Shown here piece by piece: positions 14,261 to 22,318 of a DNA stretch of 64,000 bases. The DNA is from Thiocystis violacea. GTDB lineage: Bacteria; Pseudomonadota; Gammaproteobacteria; Chromatiales; Chromatiaceae. Numbering within the stretch: the first letter of the stretch is position 1; the number at the start of each line of letters is the position of its first letter. The position numbers and the translations under genes are program-made. The notes beneath the pieces were generated by a model. The model did no database searches and had not been told where the DNA came from. It saw only the letters and a list, made by a program, of their open reading frames with translations. The stretch lies in assembly GCF_016583575.1 (NCBI RefSeq), contig NZ_NRRG01000009.1:50975-114974 (forward strand), read 5' to 3'.

Positions 14261-17200
14261 TTATGCCCCGACGTTGAGCTGCGACTCTTGATAGATGACC
14301 TTCCGCCCGCGCGTCTCCATCGGCTTCTTGCGGATCAGCACCACGCAGTCGCGCTCCGATGGACTGGTGCCCTGGTAGTTGAGCCAATAGGTCCAGTTGG
14401 CATAGCCGCCGACCATGGTGGCCGGGTTCATCATGATCCGGGTGGTGGCGTTGTTATTGCCGCCGCGCAGATCGCTGACGCCCCGTTCCCTGGCGAGCGA
14501 GGAGAAGGGCACGTTCACGTGCCGCTCGGTCTGGTGATAGACGATCGACATATCGCGCGGGACCGTGTGGCTGACCACGGCGCGGGCGACCTGGATGCCG
14601 TTCTCGTTGAAGATCTCGACCCAGTCGTTGTCCGCCACCCCGATGTCGCGGGCGTCGTCGTCGTTGATCCAGACCGTCGGCCCGCCCCGGAACATGTTCT
14701 GCATCTGCCAGGAGTCGCCGAACATGCTGTGGATGCCCCACTTCTGGTGCGGGGTGATGAAGCGGAACAGCTTGGCCCCCTTCATCTGGATGTCCTTCTG
14801 GGCCACGTCGCCGATCGACACCATGTCCACGGGCGGCTTGTAGACCGGGAAGTCCTCGCCGAGGTCGCGGAACATGCGGTGGTCGTAATAGATCTCCTGC
14901 CGTCCGGTCAGCGTATGGAAGGGTTTCAGGGCCTCGATGTTGAGCGTCCAGGGCGAGTAGGTCCGGCCCTTGGTCTCGATCGCCGACCAATGAGGCGAGG
15001 TCAGGGCGCGCCGGGGCTGGGAGATGAGATCCGGATAGTGATAGGCGGTCTCGCGCTCCGGCTCGACGATGTGCGCGAGCGGCACCCCGCAGCGCTTCTC
15101 CAGGTTCTTGAAGATCTGGTAGGACAGCTCGCCGTCGCTCTCCGGTGAGATGCGCAGGATCACCTCGCACACCTTGGCCGCTGTCTCCATGTTCGGCCGG
15201 CCCTGCTTCTCGCCGACCAGATAGCTCTCCTTCATCTGCTCATAGGCTTCCGCGAGATCGCCCTTGATGCCCTTGGCCCCGTAGCCGTTGGGCTTGGTGA
15301 CCGCTGGACCCAGGGTGGTGTACATGTCGTGGATCTTGGTGTAGTCGCGCGTCACCACACTGACGTTCGGGAAGGTCTTGCCCGGAATCGGCTCGCTCTC
15401 CCCGGTCCACCAGTCGCGCAGCTCGCCCATGGGTTGCGCCATCTCGTCGGGCGTGTCGGTGCTGAGCGCCGTCATCACCAGATCCTCGATCGGGTCCGGC
15501 AGATGAGTCTTGGCCAGGGCGCTGACCTTCTCGGCGATGATCCGGAACGCCTCCCAGTCGTGCTTGGACTCATAGGCCGGGTCATGCGCCGGCGTGAAGG
15601 GATGCAGGAAGGAATGCAGATCCGTGCAGGTGAGGTCGAACTTCTCGTACCAGTGCGCCGTGGGGAGCACGATGTCCGAGTAATTCGCGGAGGAGTCCAT
15701 CCGCAGGTTGACGTTGTAGATGAGATCCAGCTTTCCGAGCGGGGCGTTCTCGGTCCAGTCGATCTCGTTGACCATGTCCTTGGCGCGGGTCTCGCCGCCG
15801 AGCACGTTGTTGTGGGTGCCGAGCATGTGCTTCAGGTTCAGCTCGTGCCCGCGCATGCTGGTGCCGATGAGATTGCCGCGATAGATCCAGAGCACCTTCG
15901 GGTGGTTCCTGGGCGAGTCCACGTTGGGCAGCGCGAACTTGAGCTTGCGCTCCTTGAACTGCTTCGCGACCCATTGTTTGACCTCGTCCAGGCTCTCGCA
16001 GCCGGCCTTGCGGGCGTCCTGCATCACATCCGTGGGATTGCGCTCGTCGAACTGCGGGAAGAAGGGTAGCCAGCCGTTGCGCACCGCGACCGCGTTCATA
16101 TCGGCGGCATGATTGGCCTTGGCCGGCATCTCCTTGGCACGCGGCGCCCAGAGCGGGTCCAGGCTCATGCCGTCATAGCGCCACTGATCCGTGTGGAAGT
16201 AGAAGTAAGAGGTGGAGTTCATCTGCCGCCCGACGTTGCCCCAGTCGGCGGCGTTGCCGATGGTGCCGATCGCGGCCATGTTGCGGATCTTCTCAGTGCC
16301 CACGTAGTGCGCGAAGCCGCCGCCGTTGCGCCCCTGACAGCCGGTCAGAATCCCCATGACCGCCTCGGAGCGATAGGTCAGGGAGCCGCCGTGATACCAG
16401 TGCAGGATGCCCGAGCCGGTGATGAAGAGACACTTGCCCTGGGTCTTCTCGGCGGTGTCCGCCCATTCGCGCGCCACCCGGATCGCCAGGTTGCGGTCGA
16501 CGCCGGTCTCCTGCTCCTGCCAGGCCGGGGTATAGGCTTGGGAGGCGTCGTCATAGTCCTTGGGATAGCCCGCGCCCGAGAGACCCCGGTTCACGCCGAA
16601 ACTGGCGAGCAGCAGGTCGTAGGCCGTGGCGACGCGAACCTTGGTGCCGTCCTTCTTCGTCATCACCCGGCTCGGCACGCCGCGCAGGCTCTTCTGCGCC
16701 TTCTCGCCCCGCAGCGCCGTGGTGCCGAACTCGACGTTGAAGGTGTGGGTGAAGTCGGCGTACTCGACGATCACCTCCTCGTAATCGCCGTCCATCAGGG
16801 TCAGCATGGGCTCGAAGGGCTGGGCCGTCACCGCGTCCTCGTTCTTGAGGTTCCAGCGTCCGGTGTTCCGTTCCTCCCAGCGGAAGCCGAGCGAGCCGCC
16901 CGGCAGGTGCAGCTCCCCGTCCTTGCCGAGACAGGGAATCTTCCAGTCGCCCAGCTCCTCGTCCTGGTAAGCCTCCAGGTCGCTGGCACGCAGGAAACGC
17001 CCGCTCGCATAGTGGTCGCCCTCCTCGTCCAGGATCACCAGGAAGGGCAGATTGGTGTACTGCGCCACGTAGTCGTGGAAATACTGCGAGCGGCGATTGA
17101 CGTGGAACTCCTGCAGGATGACGTGGATGCAGGAGAGGATGAAGGCGGTGTCCGTGCCTGGGCGCACCGGCACCCAGAGGTCCGCGAACTTGGTGACGTC

Positions 17201-18040
17201 CGAGTAGTCCGGCGAGAGATTGACCAGCTTGCCACCGTTGTACTTGTGCTCGGAGGCGAAGTGCGCGTCCGCCGTGCGGGTCATCGGCAGGTTGGAGCCC
17301 ATGACGATCCAGTAGGCGCTCTGGTACCAGTCGGCGGACTCGTGCACATCGGTCTGATCGCCCCAGATCATGGGCATGACGTGCGGCAGGTCGTGATACC
17401 ACTCGTAGAAGCTGAGCATGGTGCCGCCGAGCAGATTGGACAGGCGGTGACCGGACAGGAAGCTGACCATGCTCATGGCCGGGATCGGCGAGAACGACGC
17501 CAGATGGTCCGCGCCATACTCCTTGATGGTGTAGACCTTGGCGGCGGCGATGATCTCGGTCGCCTCGTCCCAGGTGGTGCGACGCCAGCCGGCCTTACCG
17601 CGCGCGTTGCGATAGGCCGTGGTGCGCTCCGGGTTTTCGACGATCGCGCCCCAGGCCGCGACCGGGTCCTTGCCCGCCGCGCGCTCGGCGCGCCAGAAGT
17701 CGAGCAGCACGCCCCGGACGTAGGGATATTTGGGACGCACCGGACTGTAGGGATACCAGGAGGCCGAGATCCCGCGCTGACAGCCGCGCGGCTCATAGTT
17801 CGGCGTCTGATCGTTGATCTGGGGCCAATCGGTCTTCTGCAGCTCCCAGGTGATCATGCCGTTCTTGACGAAGACCTCCCAGGAGCAGGAGCCGGAGCAG
17901 TTGACGCTATGGCTGGTGCGCACCGACTTGTCGTACTGCCAGCGGCGCCGGTAGAAGTCCTCCCACTTGCGCGGCTCGTCCAGCTCACGGAACCAGCGGG
18001 AGCCGGCGTTCTCTTTGCTGTCGTCTTTGGTCTTGCTCAT
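14261..18040 (-). CDS. narG: NarG respiratory nitrate reductase catalytic subunit
   Basis: 1259-residue molybdoenzyme that reduces nitrate to nitrite on the cytoplasmic face. The N-terminus has HSVNCSGSCSW (His plus three-cysteine pattern of the FS0 cluster, with the last cysteine in RGCQRG). The molybdenum ligand aspartate is expected in MIWGDQTDVHESADW, and GSNLPMTRTADAHF matches the substrate-channel segment. Length is close to the 1247 residues of E. coli NarG. ATG at 18040 overlaps the preceding DUF59-like gene by four bases; longer in-frame extensions upstream run through that gene and are not used. There is no cleavable leader, as usual for cytoplasmically facing NarG. Confidence 0.95.
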   Translation of the reverse strand: MSKTKDDSKENAGSRWFRELDEPRKWEDFYRRRWQYDKSVRTSHSVNCSGSCSWEVFVKNGMITWELQKTDWPQINDQTPNYEPRGCQRGISASWYPYSPVRPKYPYVRGVLLDFWRAERAAGKDPVAAWGAIVENPERTTAYRNARGKAGWRRTTWDEATEIIAAAKVYTIKEYGADHLASFSPIPAMSMVSFLSGHRLSNLLGGTMLSFYEWYHDLPHVMPMIWGDQTDVHESADWYQSAYWIVMGSNLPMTRTADAHFASEHKYNGGKLVNLSPDYSDVTKFADLWVPVRPGTDTAFILSCIHVILQEFHVNRRSQYFHDYVAQYTNLPFLVILDEEGDHYASGRFLRASDLEAYQDEELGDWKIPCLGKDGELHLPGGSLGFRWEERNTGRWNLKNEDAVTAQPFEPMLTLMDGDYEEVIVEYADFTHTFNVEFGTTALRGEKAQKSLRGVPSRVMTKKDGTKVRVATAYDLLLASFGVNRGLSGAGYPKDYDDASQAYTPAWQEQETGVDRNLAIRVAREWADTAEKTQGKCLFITGSGILHWYHGGSLTYRSEAVMGILTGCQGRNGGGFAHYVGTEKIRNMAAIGTIGNAADWGNVGRQMNSTSYFYFHTDQWRYDGMSLDPLWAPRAKEMPAKANHAADMNAVAVRNGWLPFFPQFDERNPTDVMQDARKAGCESLDEVKQWVAKQFKERKLKFALPNVDSPRNHPKVLWIYRGNLIGTSMRGHELNLKHMLGTHNNVLGGETRAKDMVNEIDWTENAPLGKLDLIYNVNLRMDSSANYSDIVLPTAHWYEKFDLTCTDLHSFLHPFTPAHDPAYESKHDWEAFRIIAEKVSALAKTHLPDPIEDLVMTALSTDTPDEMAQPMGELRDWWTGESEPIPGKTFPNVSVVTRDYTKIHDMYTTLGPAVTKPNGYGAKGIKGDLAEAYEQMKESYLVGEKQGRPNMETAAKVCEVILRISPESDGELSYQIFKNLEKRCGVPLAHIVEPERETAYHYPDLISQPRRALTSPHWSAIETKGRTYSPWTLNIEALKPFHTLTGRQEIYYDHRMFRDLGEDFPVYKPPVDMVSIGDVAQKDIQMKGAKLFRFITPHQKWGIHSMFGDSWQMQNMFRGGPTVWINDDDARDIGVADNDWVEIFNENGIQVARAVVSHTVPRDMSIVYHQTERHVNVPFSSLARERGVSDLRGGNNNATTRIMMNPATMVGGYANWTYWLNYQGTSPSERDCVVLIRKKPMETRGRKVIYQESQLNVGA

Positions 18041-18903
18041 GGCCGTGCTGCCTCTTGGGTGTCCGGTTGGTCTTGCGCGCCGGTCTCGCTGGCGTGCGCC
18101 AGCGAGAACGCCTTCACGAAGGGGCGGAAATCCCGCACCGTGCCGTAGATCGCCACCACCGCCGCGCGCCGCTCGTCGTAGACGAGATTCACCGCCTCGG
18201 AGCGGCCGATCGGATGGGGCACGGCGTTGTTGTCGTGGTCGACCCAGTCCTCCTTCATCGCCTGCATCGAGACGTAGAGGAGGTCGCCGCTCGGGTGGGC
18301 CTGCCACCAGACGCGGTAATCCCAGCCGTCCAGCTCGATCTCGCGCTGGCAGGTGCGGGCCTGGGGGTCGTGGGGGTCGATGTCCCATTGCAGGACCTGG
18401 ACACCGATGTCGTAACTGATCGCCTCGCGTGGACCGCTGAGCGGCTTTGGCCCCCCAGGTCCATAGCCGGCCGCCGGCGCCATGTCCGGCCGCCCGAGCG
18501 CGATGGCGAGCAGATCCGGCTCCGGCAGCTCGCCGTCTTCCAGATACTCCGCCTGCAAGGGGGTCATGAGCCGGCTCGGCTCCGTGGTCCCGCCCCCGGC
18601 GACCCGCTTCAGCTCCTTGGCCAGATCCTCGGCGCTGCGCAGGGACACCTCATGAACGTAGGGGGCGATGCGACGGATCTGCACGTCCGCGAAATTGGCG
18701 CGCAGCAACACCGCGCGCATCTCCCGCTCCATGGTCGCGACCTTCTCCTGATCGCGCGTATCGGGCTTGAACTCGACCTCCACCATGGGACCGATCGCGA
18801 GGATCTCCCCCACGAACCCCGAGGCCACGATGTCGCGCGAGAAGCCAGGGTAATGGACCTCCCGGAGCAACTCGCGCACCTGCTGCGACTCCGCGTTCAT
18901 CAT
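18037..18903 (-). CDS. DUF59/MIP18-like protein at the head of the nar operon
   Basis: 288-residue cytoplasmic protein. Residues about 6-75 resemble the MIP18/DUF59 iron-sulfur assembly domain (VRELLREVHYPGFSRDIVAS, then EVEFKPDT and a long helix), though the usual DPE motif is replaced by YPGFSRD. The C-terminal half is a separate unnamed domain ending in EAVNLVYDERRAAVVAIYGT and VRDFRPFVKAF. A paralogue with the same two parts is at 32685-33536. It precedes and overlaps narG by four bases, so it is co-translated with nitrate reductase. A part in cluster or cofactor insertion into NarGH is my inference. An ATG three bases in is an equally possible start. Confidence 0.72.
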   Translation of the reverse strand: MMNAESQQVRELLREVHYPGFSRDIVASGFVGEILAIGPMVEVEFKPDTRDQEKVATMEREMRAVLLRANFADVQIRRIAPYVHEVSLRSAEDLAKELKRVAGGGTTEPSRLMTPLQAEYLEDGELPEPDLLAIALGRPDMAPAAGYGPGGPKPLSGPREAISYDIGVQVLQWDIDPHDPQARTCQREIELDGWDYRVWWQAHPSGDLLYVSMQAMKEDWVDHDNNAVPHPIGRSEAVNLVYDERRAAVVAIYGTVRDFRPFVKAFSLAHASETGAQDQPDTQEAARP

Positions 18904-19333
18904 CGTGTCTTCACTCCTCCGCCTCCGTTATCAGACCCAGGAGCGGCGGCGCGGATCGAGTCCACATCGGCTGTCCTGGAGGGATGATTTCGACAGAGAG
19001 TCTTCAGCAACAGGTATGCCAGGGACTAGAGCGCCGTCATGACAGGCGTTCAGGCGGAGCGGGGGGGCGGCGACTGCGACACTTTGTTCGCAGGTACCGA
19101 GTGCGGTTGGGCCAATGTGTCCCGGCCGCTAGTCCGCCACGCTGGATGCGGCTCGCCGACCACGAGCCTAAGTGCGTACACACGCGCCGCTGTGGAGTCT
19201 TTCCTGGGCATGCCTCCTAATCCTGATTGCACGGCAGGGGCCTTGCATGGAGCGTTCGCCCCGAGTCGCCACGATCCAGGGGCGCGAGCACTGGATGGCG
19301 TTGAGCAAAACCGACTGACAGGAGAAAAATGCA
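18904..19333. other. Divergent control region between the nar operon and the FKBP gene
   Basis: About 430 bases with no convincing gene; short open frames here have no family resemblance. The region must hold the nar promoter on the minus strand and the FKBP promoter on the plus strand. No TTGAT-N4-ATCAA FNR box is visible. A dyad at 19076-19092 recurs upstream of the narK unit. Confidence 0.5.
19076..19092. promoter_or_regulatory. Candidate operator shared by the nar and narK promoters
   Basis: GCGACACTTTGTTCGCA lies about 173 bases upstream of the DUF59-narG operon. A nearly identical dyad, GCGACACTTTGTCGCA, is at 24445-24460, about 207 bases upstream of the gene that leads the narK unit. 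The core is GCGACA facing TGTCGC. No family is assigned. Confidence 0.4.
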
Positions 19334-19801
19334 ATGACGACCGCCAAGCTTGGCGATAGGGTCGAAGTCCATTACCGTGGAACCCTGGCCGACGGAACGA
19401 CCTTTGATTCCTCGCGCGGGCGCGAGCTGCTGGTCTTCACCCTAGGCCAGGGCCAGATGCTGCCCGACTTCGAGGAGGCGCTGATTGGCATGGGCGCGGG
19501 GGAACGGAAGACCATCATCATCCCCTGCGAAAGCGCCTACGGCGAGCACGACACCAGGATGAACTTGACGGTGCCAAAAGACGCGATCGATGTGGGCACG
19601 GCGCTCGAGGTCGGCACCATCCTGCGTGCTCAAGCACCGGACGGTGAGACCGCGAGCTTCACGATCGTCGCGCTCGACGCCGAGACGGTGAGCATGGACG
19701 GAAATCACCCGCTCGCCGGTCATGACCTGACCTTCGATCTCGAGCTGGTCCGTATCGTGGCGTCGGCGCCAACGGCCGCGTCGCCGCAGGGACTCGCCTG
19801 A
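19334..19801 (+). CDS. FKBP-type peptidyl-prolyl isomerase (SlyD-like)
   Basis: 155-residue cytoplasmic FKBP fold. It has the N-terminal VEVHYRGTLADGTTFDSS block, GQGQMLPDFEEALIGMGAGE leading into the flap-inserted (IF) region with YGEHDTRMNLTVPKD, and the family's closing MDGNHPLAGHDLTFDLELV. This layout is that of SlyD/FkpB-like proteins, which catalyse proline isomerisation and chaperone folding. Unlike E. coli SlyD it lacks a long His/Cys metal-binding tail. AGGAG sits nine bases before the ATG. It reads away from the nar operon and no partner gene is obvious. Confidence 0.92.
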   Translation: MTTAKLGDRVEVHYRGTLADGTTFDSSRGRELLVFTLGQGQMLPDFEEALIGMGAGERKTIIIPCESAYGEHDTRMNLTVPKDAIDVGTALEVGTILRAQAPDGETASFTIVALDAETVSMDGNHPLAGHDLTFDLELVRIVASAPTAASPQGLA

Positions 19802-19822
19802 GCCTGGACGTCAGGCGGACTC

Positions 19823-20467
19823 TCAGCGAGCCTTCTCGGCCACCATCAACGCCAGATCACCCAGCCCAGAGGCGGGGTCGGCGAGTCGGCCTTCTTCTCG
19901 GTAGCCTCGCACCACCAACCCCCTGAAGAGATCCAACAGCTCGTTTGGGGCCAGACGGAAGGCGGGGTCGCGTGGACCCCGCCCATCGACGCTCTCTCGC
20001 GTGAAGGTTTCGTAGAACAGCAGACCGCCTGGCCTCAAGGCCGCGACGATCTTCGGCGCCAGATCCCGGTCGAGAAAGCGTACGACAGCGATCACGTCAA
20101 AGCGCCCTGACTCGGGCGGGTGTGCGATGAGGTCCCGTGCCTCGGCAGCAACCGGGAGCCGGAGTTGTGCCGCTGCGGCCCGCAGTTGGTCGATGGCGAC
20201 TGCGGACAAGTCCCAGGCGCGCACATCCAGACCGCGTTGCGCGAGCCAGAGTGCATTGCCGCCCAGCCCGCACGCGAGATCCACCGCGCTCCCGGTCGTT
20301 GGCACCAGGTGGGCGAAGTGCCTCAGCACCGCCGCCGGCCGTGGGGCTGGGGTGAGGCCGCGGTAGCGTGCATCCCAGCGCTGACGCTGCCCGTCAAGGG
20401 TTTCCGCCATGGCGCTGGCCATCTGACGCGAAGGGCCTAGGTTGTCTCGCTCGGTCAAATGTTCCAT
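19823..20467 (-). CDS. Class I SAM-dependent methyltransferase
   Basis: 214-residue protein with a Rossmann-fold methyltransferase domain. Motif I is AVDLACGLGGNALWLA (about residues 60-76), followed by VRAWDLSAVAIDQLR, with DVIAVVRFLDRD and LRPGGLLFYETFT as later motifs. The layout resembles TehB-like methyltransferases, but no substrate can be named. ATG at 20467 has GAGG seven bases upstream; nested ATGs at 20422 and 20410 would also encode the full domain. It faces the FKBP gene tail to tail. Confidence 0.8.
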   Translation of the reverse strand: MEHLTERDNLGPSRQMASAMAETLDGQRQRWDARYRGLTPAPRPAAVLRHFAHLVPTTGSAVDLACGLGGNALWLAQRGLDVRAWDLSAVAIDQLRAAAAQLRLPVAAEARDLIAHPPESGRFDVIAVVRFLDRDLAPKIVAALRPGGLLFYETFTRESVDGRGPRDPAFRLAPNELLDLFRGLVVRGYREEGRLADPASGLGDLALMVAEKAR

Positions 20468-20702
20468 CCGTCAACCTCAATCGATCGGTCTGATCCTCGC
20501 AGACCCTGGCATGGGCCGAGTCGAGTGCCTTCAGCGTCGCCGCTAGCAGCATGGGCTCGTGCTGGAATATCGCGTCCGCACCCATCTCGCGGACCAGCCC
20601 GGCGCGCTCCAGGGTGCCGTAGGTACCCGGCTTCACGCCGGCCAGAATCAGGTGGCAATGGTTCGCGCGGGCATGGCGGGCGGCCTGGGCAATCGCCTCC
20701 AC
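20394..20702 (-). pseudogene. C-terminal remnant of a SulP-type transporter STAS domain
   Basis: The frame encodes HCHLILAGVKPGTYGTLERA and MGADAIFQHEPMLLAATLKA, which match the last third of the cytoplasmic STAS domain of SulP-family sulfate/bicarbonate transporters. Nothing resembling the membrane domain lies upstream: the frame breaks off at about 20703 against an unrelated secreted-protein frame. The 3' end runs into the start of the methyltransferase gene. It is best read as a deletion relic and not a functional gene. Confidence 0.55.
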
Positions 20703-21001
20703 GCAGCAGATACGCCCGCAACCCCGCCAATGCCAACGACTCCATTCCTGAACTTACTCTCTCCATAGACCCCGTCGGTATTCTGACTACTGCCGCAGAC
20801 AGCCCGCGCGTTATCTAGGTCGTTCTTGAAGATTGGGCCGCAGGGGGGAAGCTCCCTTGGGACGGAGTCTCCAGGCACGACCGAGCGGCCCGGAAGCGGC
20901 CAATCGAATTGTGCATTCGCGCTTAGGGATAGCAGCCCGAGCAAACTCAGTGACACGACCACTGGCAGGCGTTTCTGGATCTTGAGCAATGACATGGACA
21001 T
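20648..21001 (-). CDS. Small secreted protein of unknown function, probably truncated
   Basis: 117-residue frame with a clear signal peptide: KIQKRLPVVVSLSLLGLLSL ending SANAQ, a likely cleavage site near residue 25. The mature part has PCGPIFKNDLDNARAVCGSS with two cysteines and no recognised family. ATG at 21001 is preceded by GGAGG. The last 18 or so codons overlie the STAS remnant in another frame, so the natural 3' end may have been lost in the same deletion. I do not recognise a function. Confidence 0.4.
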   Translation of the reverse strand: MSMSLLKIQKRLPVVVSLSLLGLLSLSANAQFDWPLPGRSVVPGDSVPRELPPCGPIFKNDLDNARAVCGSSQNTDGVYGESKFRNGVVGIGGVAGVSAAWRRLPRPPAMPARTIAT

Positions 21002-21133
21002 GGGCCACATCCTCCGCATCGGGGGTAAATGAGTACTCAACGCGCATTGCGGACGAGTCGTGCAGCACGACAGGTGACCTGCACACCTTCGAGGACACAT
21101 TCCGTCCTATGAGGGACCGATCCCTCGCGCCAC

Positions 21134-21559
21134 TCAATGGCTCATCGCCAGCCGCAGCGTTATCCCCTCGCGGTCGAACGCCAGGTAGCTCGCAATCTGG
21201 CCGCTGCGGACGGTCTCGACCATTCGGTCGAGCGCCTGCTCGATCGCGAGTGGCGTGGGTGGTCGGTGGCCGATGCCCGGCAGGGCGGCGGCGAAGATGA
21301 CGGCCCAGTCGTCGATGTGCGCCTCGGCCTCGCTGGCGAATGCCTGGAAGCCGGGGATCTCATGCAAGCCTCTGCCCACGCAGACGACGGGCGCTAGATG
21401 CCCGCCCTGGCCGGCGGCGAAGCGCGCGGCCTGCTCCGGGGTGTGGTCGGCGGGCAGCTCGCTGCGGGTGAAGACGAAGAGCAGTTGCTGCGGCTCGGCT
21501 TGTCGCCGGGCCAGTTTCAGGAAGTCGTCGAAAGATGTCAGTTCGAGTCCGGTCGTCAT
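21134..21559 (-). CDS. Conserved protein of unknown function (often mislabelled ribonucleotide reductase alpha)
   Basis: 141-residue soluble protein. I recall similar proteobacterial proteins with an opening FDDFLKLARRQAEPQQLLFV, then ELPADHTPEQAARFAAGQGG and a central VVCVGRGLHEIPGFQAF; they are labelled ribonucleotide reductase subunit alpha in some databases without any catalytic motif to support it. No such motif is visible here. It lies on the same strand downstream of the universal stress protein and narK, separated from them by a palindrome array. Confidence 0.65.
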   Translation of the reverse strand: MTTGLELTSFDDFLKLARRQAEPQQLLFVFTRSELPADHTPEQAARFAAGQGGHLAPVVCVGRGLHEIPGFQAFASEAEAHIDDWAVIFAAALPGIGHRPPTPLAIEQALDRMVETVRSGQIASYLAFDREGITLRLAMSH

Positions 21560-21648
21560 GGGTGTCGTGGCCTCTTGGTTTCAGCCAATTCAGACGGGTT
21601 GAACCGCAACGGGCACGAAGCGCTCAAAGGATTCCCGTGTGGTTTCTG

Positions 21649-21801
21649 GTCACGAAGCTCCTGCTTCGTGACCTCGGAGATGAAGCTCTGCTTCATGGCT
21701 TCGGGCATCTCCGGCCCTGGCCTCGTAGCGATCCGCGCGGCAAGACTGGCTTCGCGAAGCGGAGCTTCGTCTTGCGGGTCACGAAGCAGGAGCTTCGTGA
21801 C
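21649..21801. repeat. Array of GAAGC/GCTTC palindromes
   Basis: Four hairpins in 150 bases between two genes. 21649-21672 is a perfect 10-bp stem (GTCACGAAGC, loop TCCT); 21680-21696 is ATGAAGC-TCT-GCTTCAT; 21741-21774 is an imperfect stem bounded by CAAGAC and GTCTTG with an internal GCTTCGCGAAGC palindrome; 21778-21801 is the first hairpin again, inverted, with loop AGGA. It looks like a small REP/BIME-type cluster. Confidence 0.85.
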
Positions 21802-21822
21802 CAGGTCTGGATCTGAAGCGCA

Positions 21823-22293
21823 TCAGGCCGCATCCCCCCAGCGGTAGACCAGCACGGGGATCTTGGACTCCGTGAGCACCCGCTGCGTCTCGCTCCCGAT
21901 CAGTCGGGCCTTGAAGCCCTTGCGGCCGTGCGAGGCCATGAAGATCAGATCGGCCCCGCACTGATCGGCGGCGCCGAGGATGCCCTCGTGCGGGCTGTCG
22001 GTCGGTGTCGTCATGGTCTTGCAGGGTACGCCGGCCTCGCGGCAGAGGTTCTCGGCGCAGTCCAGACTGGTGCGCGCCGCCGCGTCCACCGCCTTCTCGA
22101 ACTGCCCGCGCGTGGTCTCATCGACGAGATCGCCGTCGAAGATCGCCGCCGAGAAGGTGGTCGAGGTGATCTGCTCCCTGGCGTGATAGGCGGTGATCCG
22201 GGCGCCAAGCTGTTTCGCCAGGGCCGCGGCGGCCCGGCAGGTCTCTTTCGCGAGATCGGTCCCGTCGGTCGGAACCAGGATGTGCTTGAACAT
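21823..22293 (-). CDS. Universal stress protein (UspA family)
   Basis: 156-residue cytoplasmic protein with a single Usp domain. Visible family parts are the first strand FKHILVPTDGTDLAKE, ADLIFMASHGRKGFKARLIG (the ATP-binding G-2X-G-9X-G(S/T) region, here completed by GSETQRVL) and the final PVLVYRW strand. The intact glycine-rich loop suggests nucleotide binding. It lies 25 bases downstream of narK on the same strand; Usp genes next to narK are common in denitrifiers and are often induced by low oxygen. Confidence 0.93.
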   Translation of the reverse strand: MFKHILVPTDGTDLAKETCRAAAALAKQLGARITAYHAREQITSTTFSAAIFDGDLVDETTRGQFEKAVDAAARTSLDCAENLCREAGVPCKTMTTPTDSPHEGILGAADQCGADLIFMASHGRKGFKARLIGSETQRVLTESKIPVLVYRWGDAA

Positions 22294-22318
22294 GGGCGTA
22301 CCTCTCCGGGATCAGTGG

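Noticed and set aside
12733..14277. Plus-strand open frame of 514 codons opposite narH
   Set aside because: Antisense shadow; narH on the minus strand carries all cysteine motifs.
16109..18148. Plus-strand open frame of 679 codons opposite narG
   Set aside because: Pure antisense of a highly conserved gene, no recognisable domain.
21649..21801. CRISPR array
   Set aside because: The repeats are palindromes of differing length with no regular spacers.
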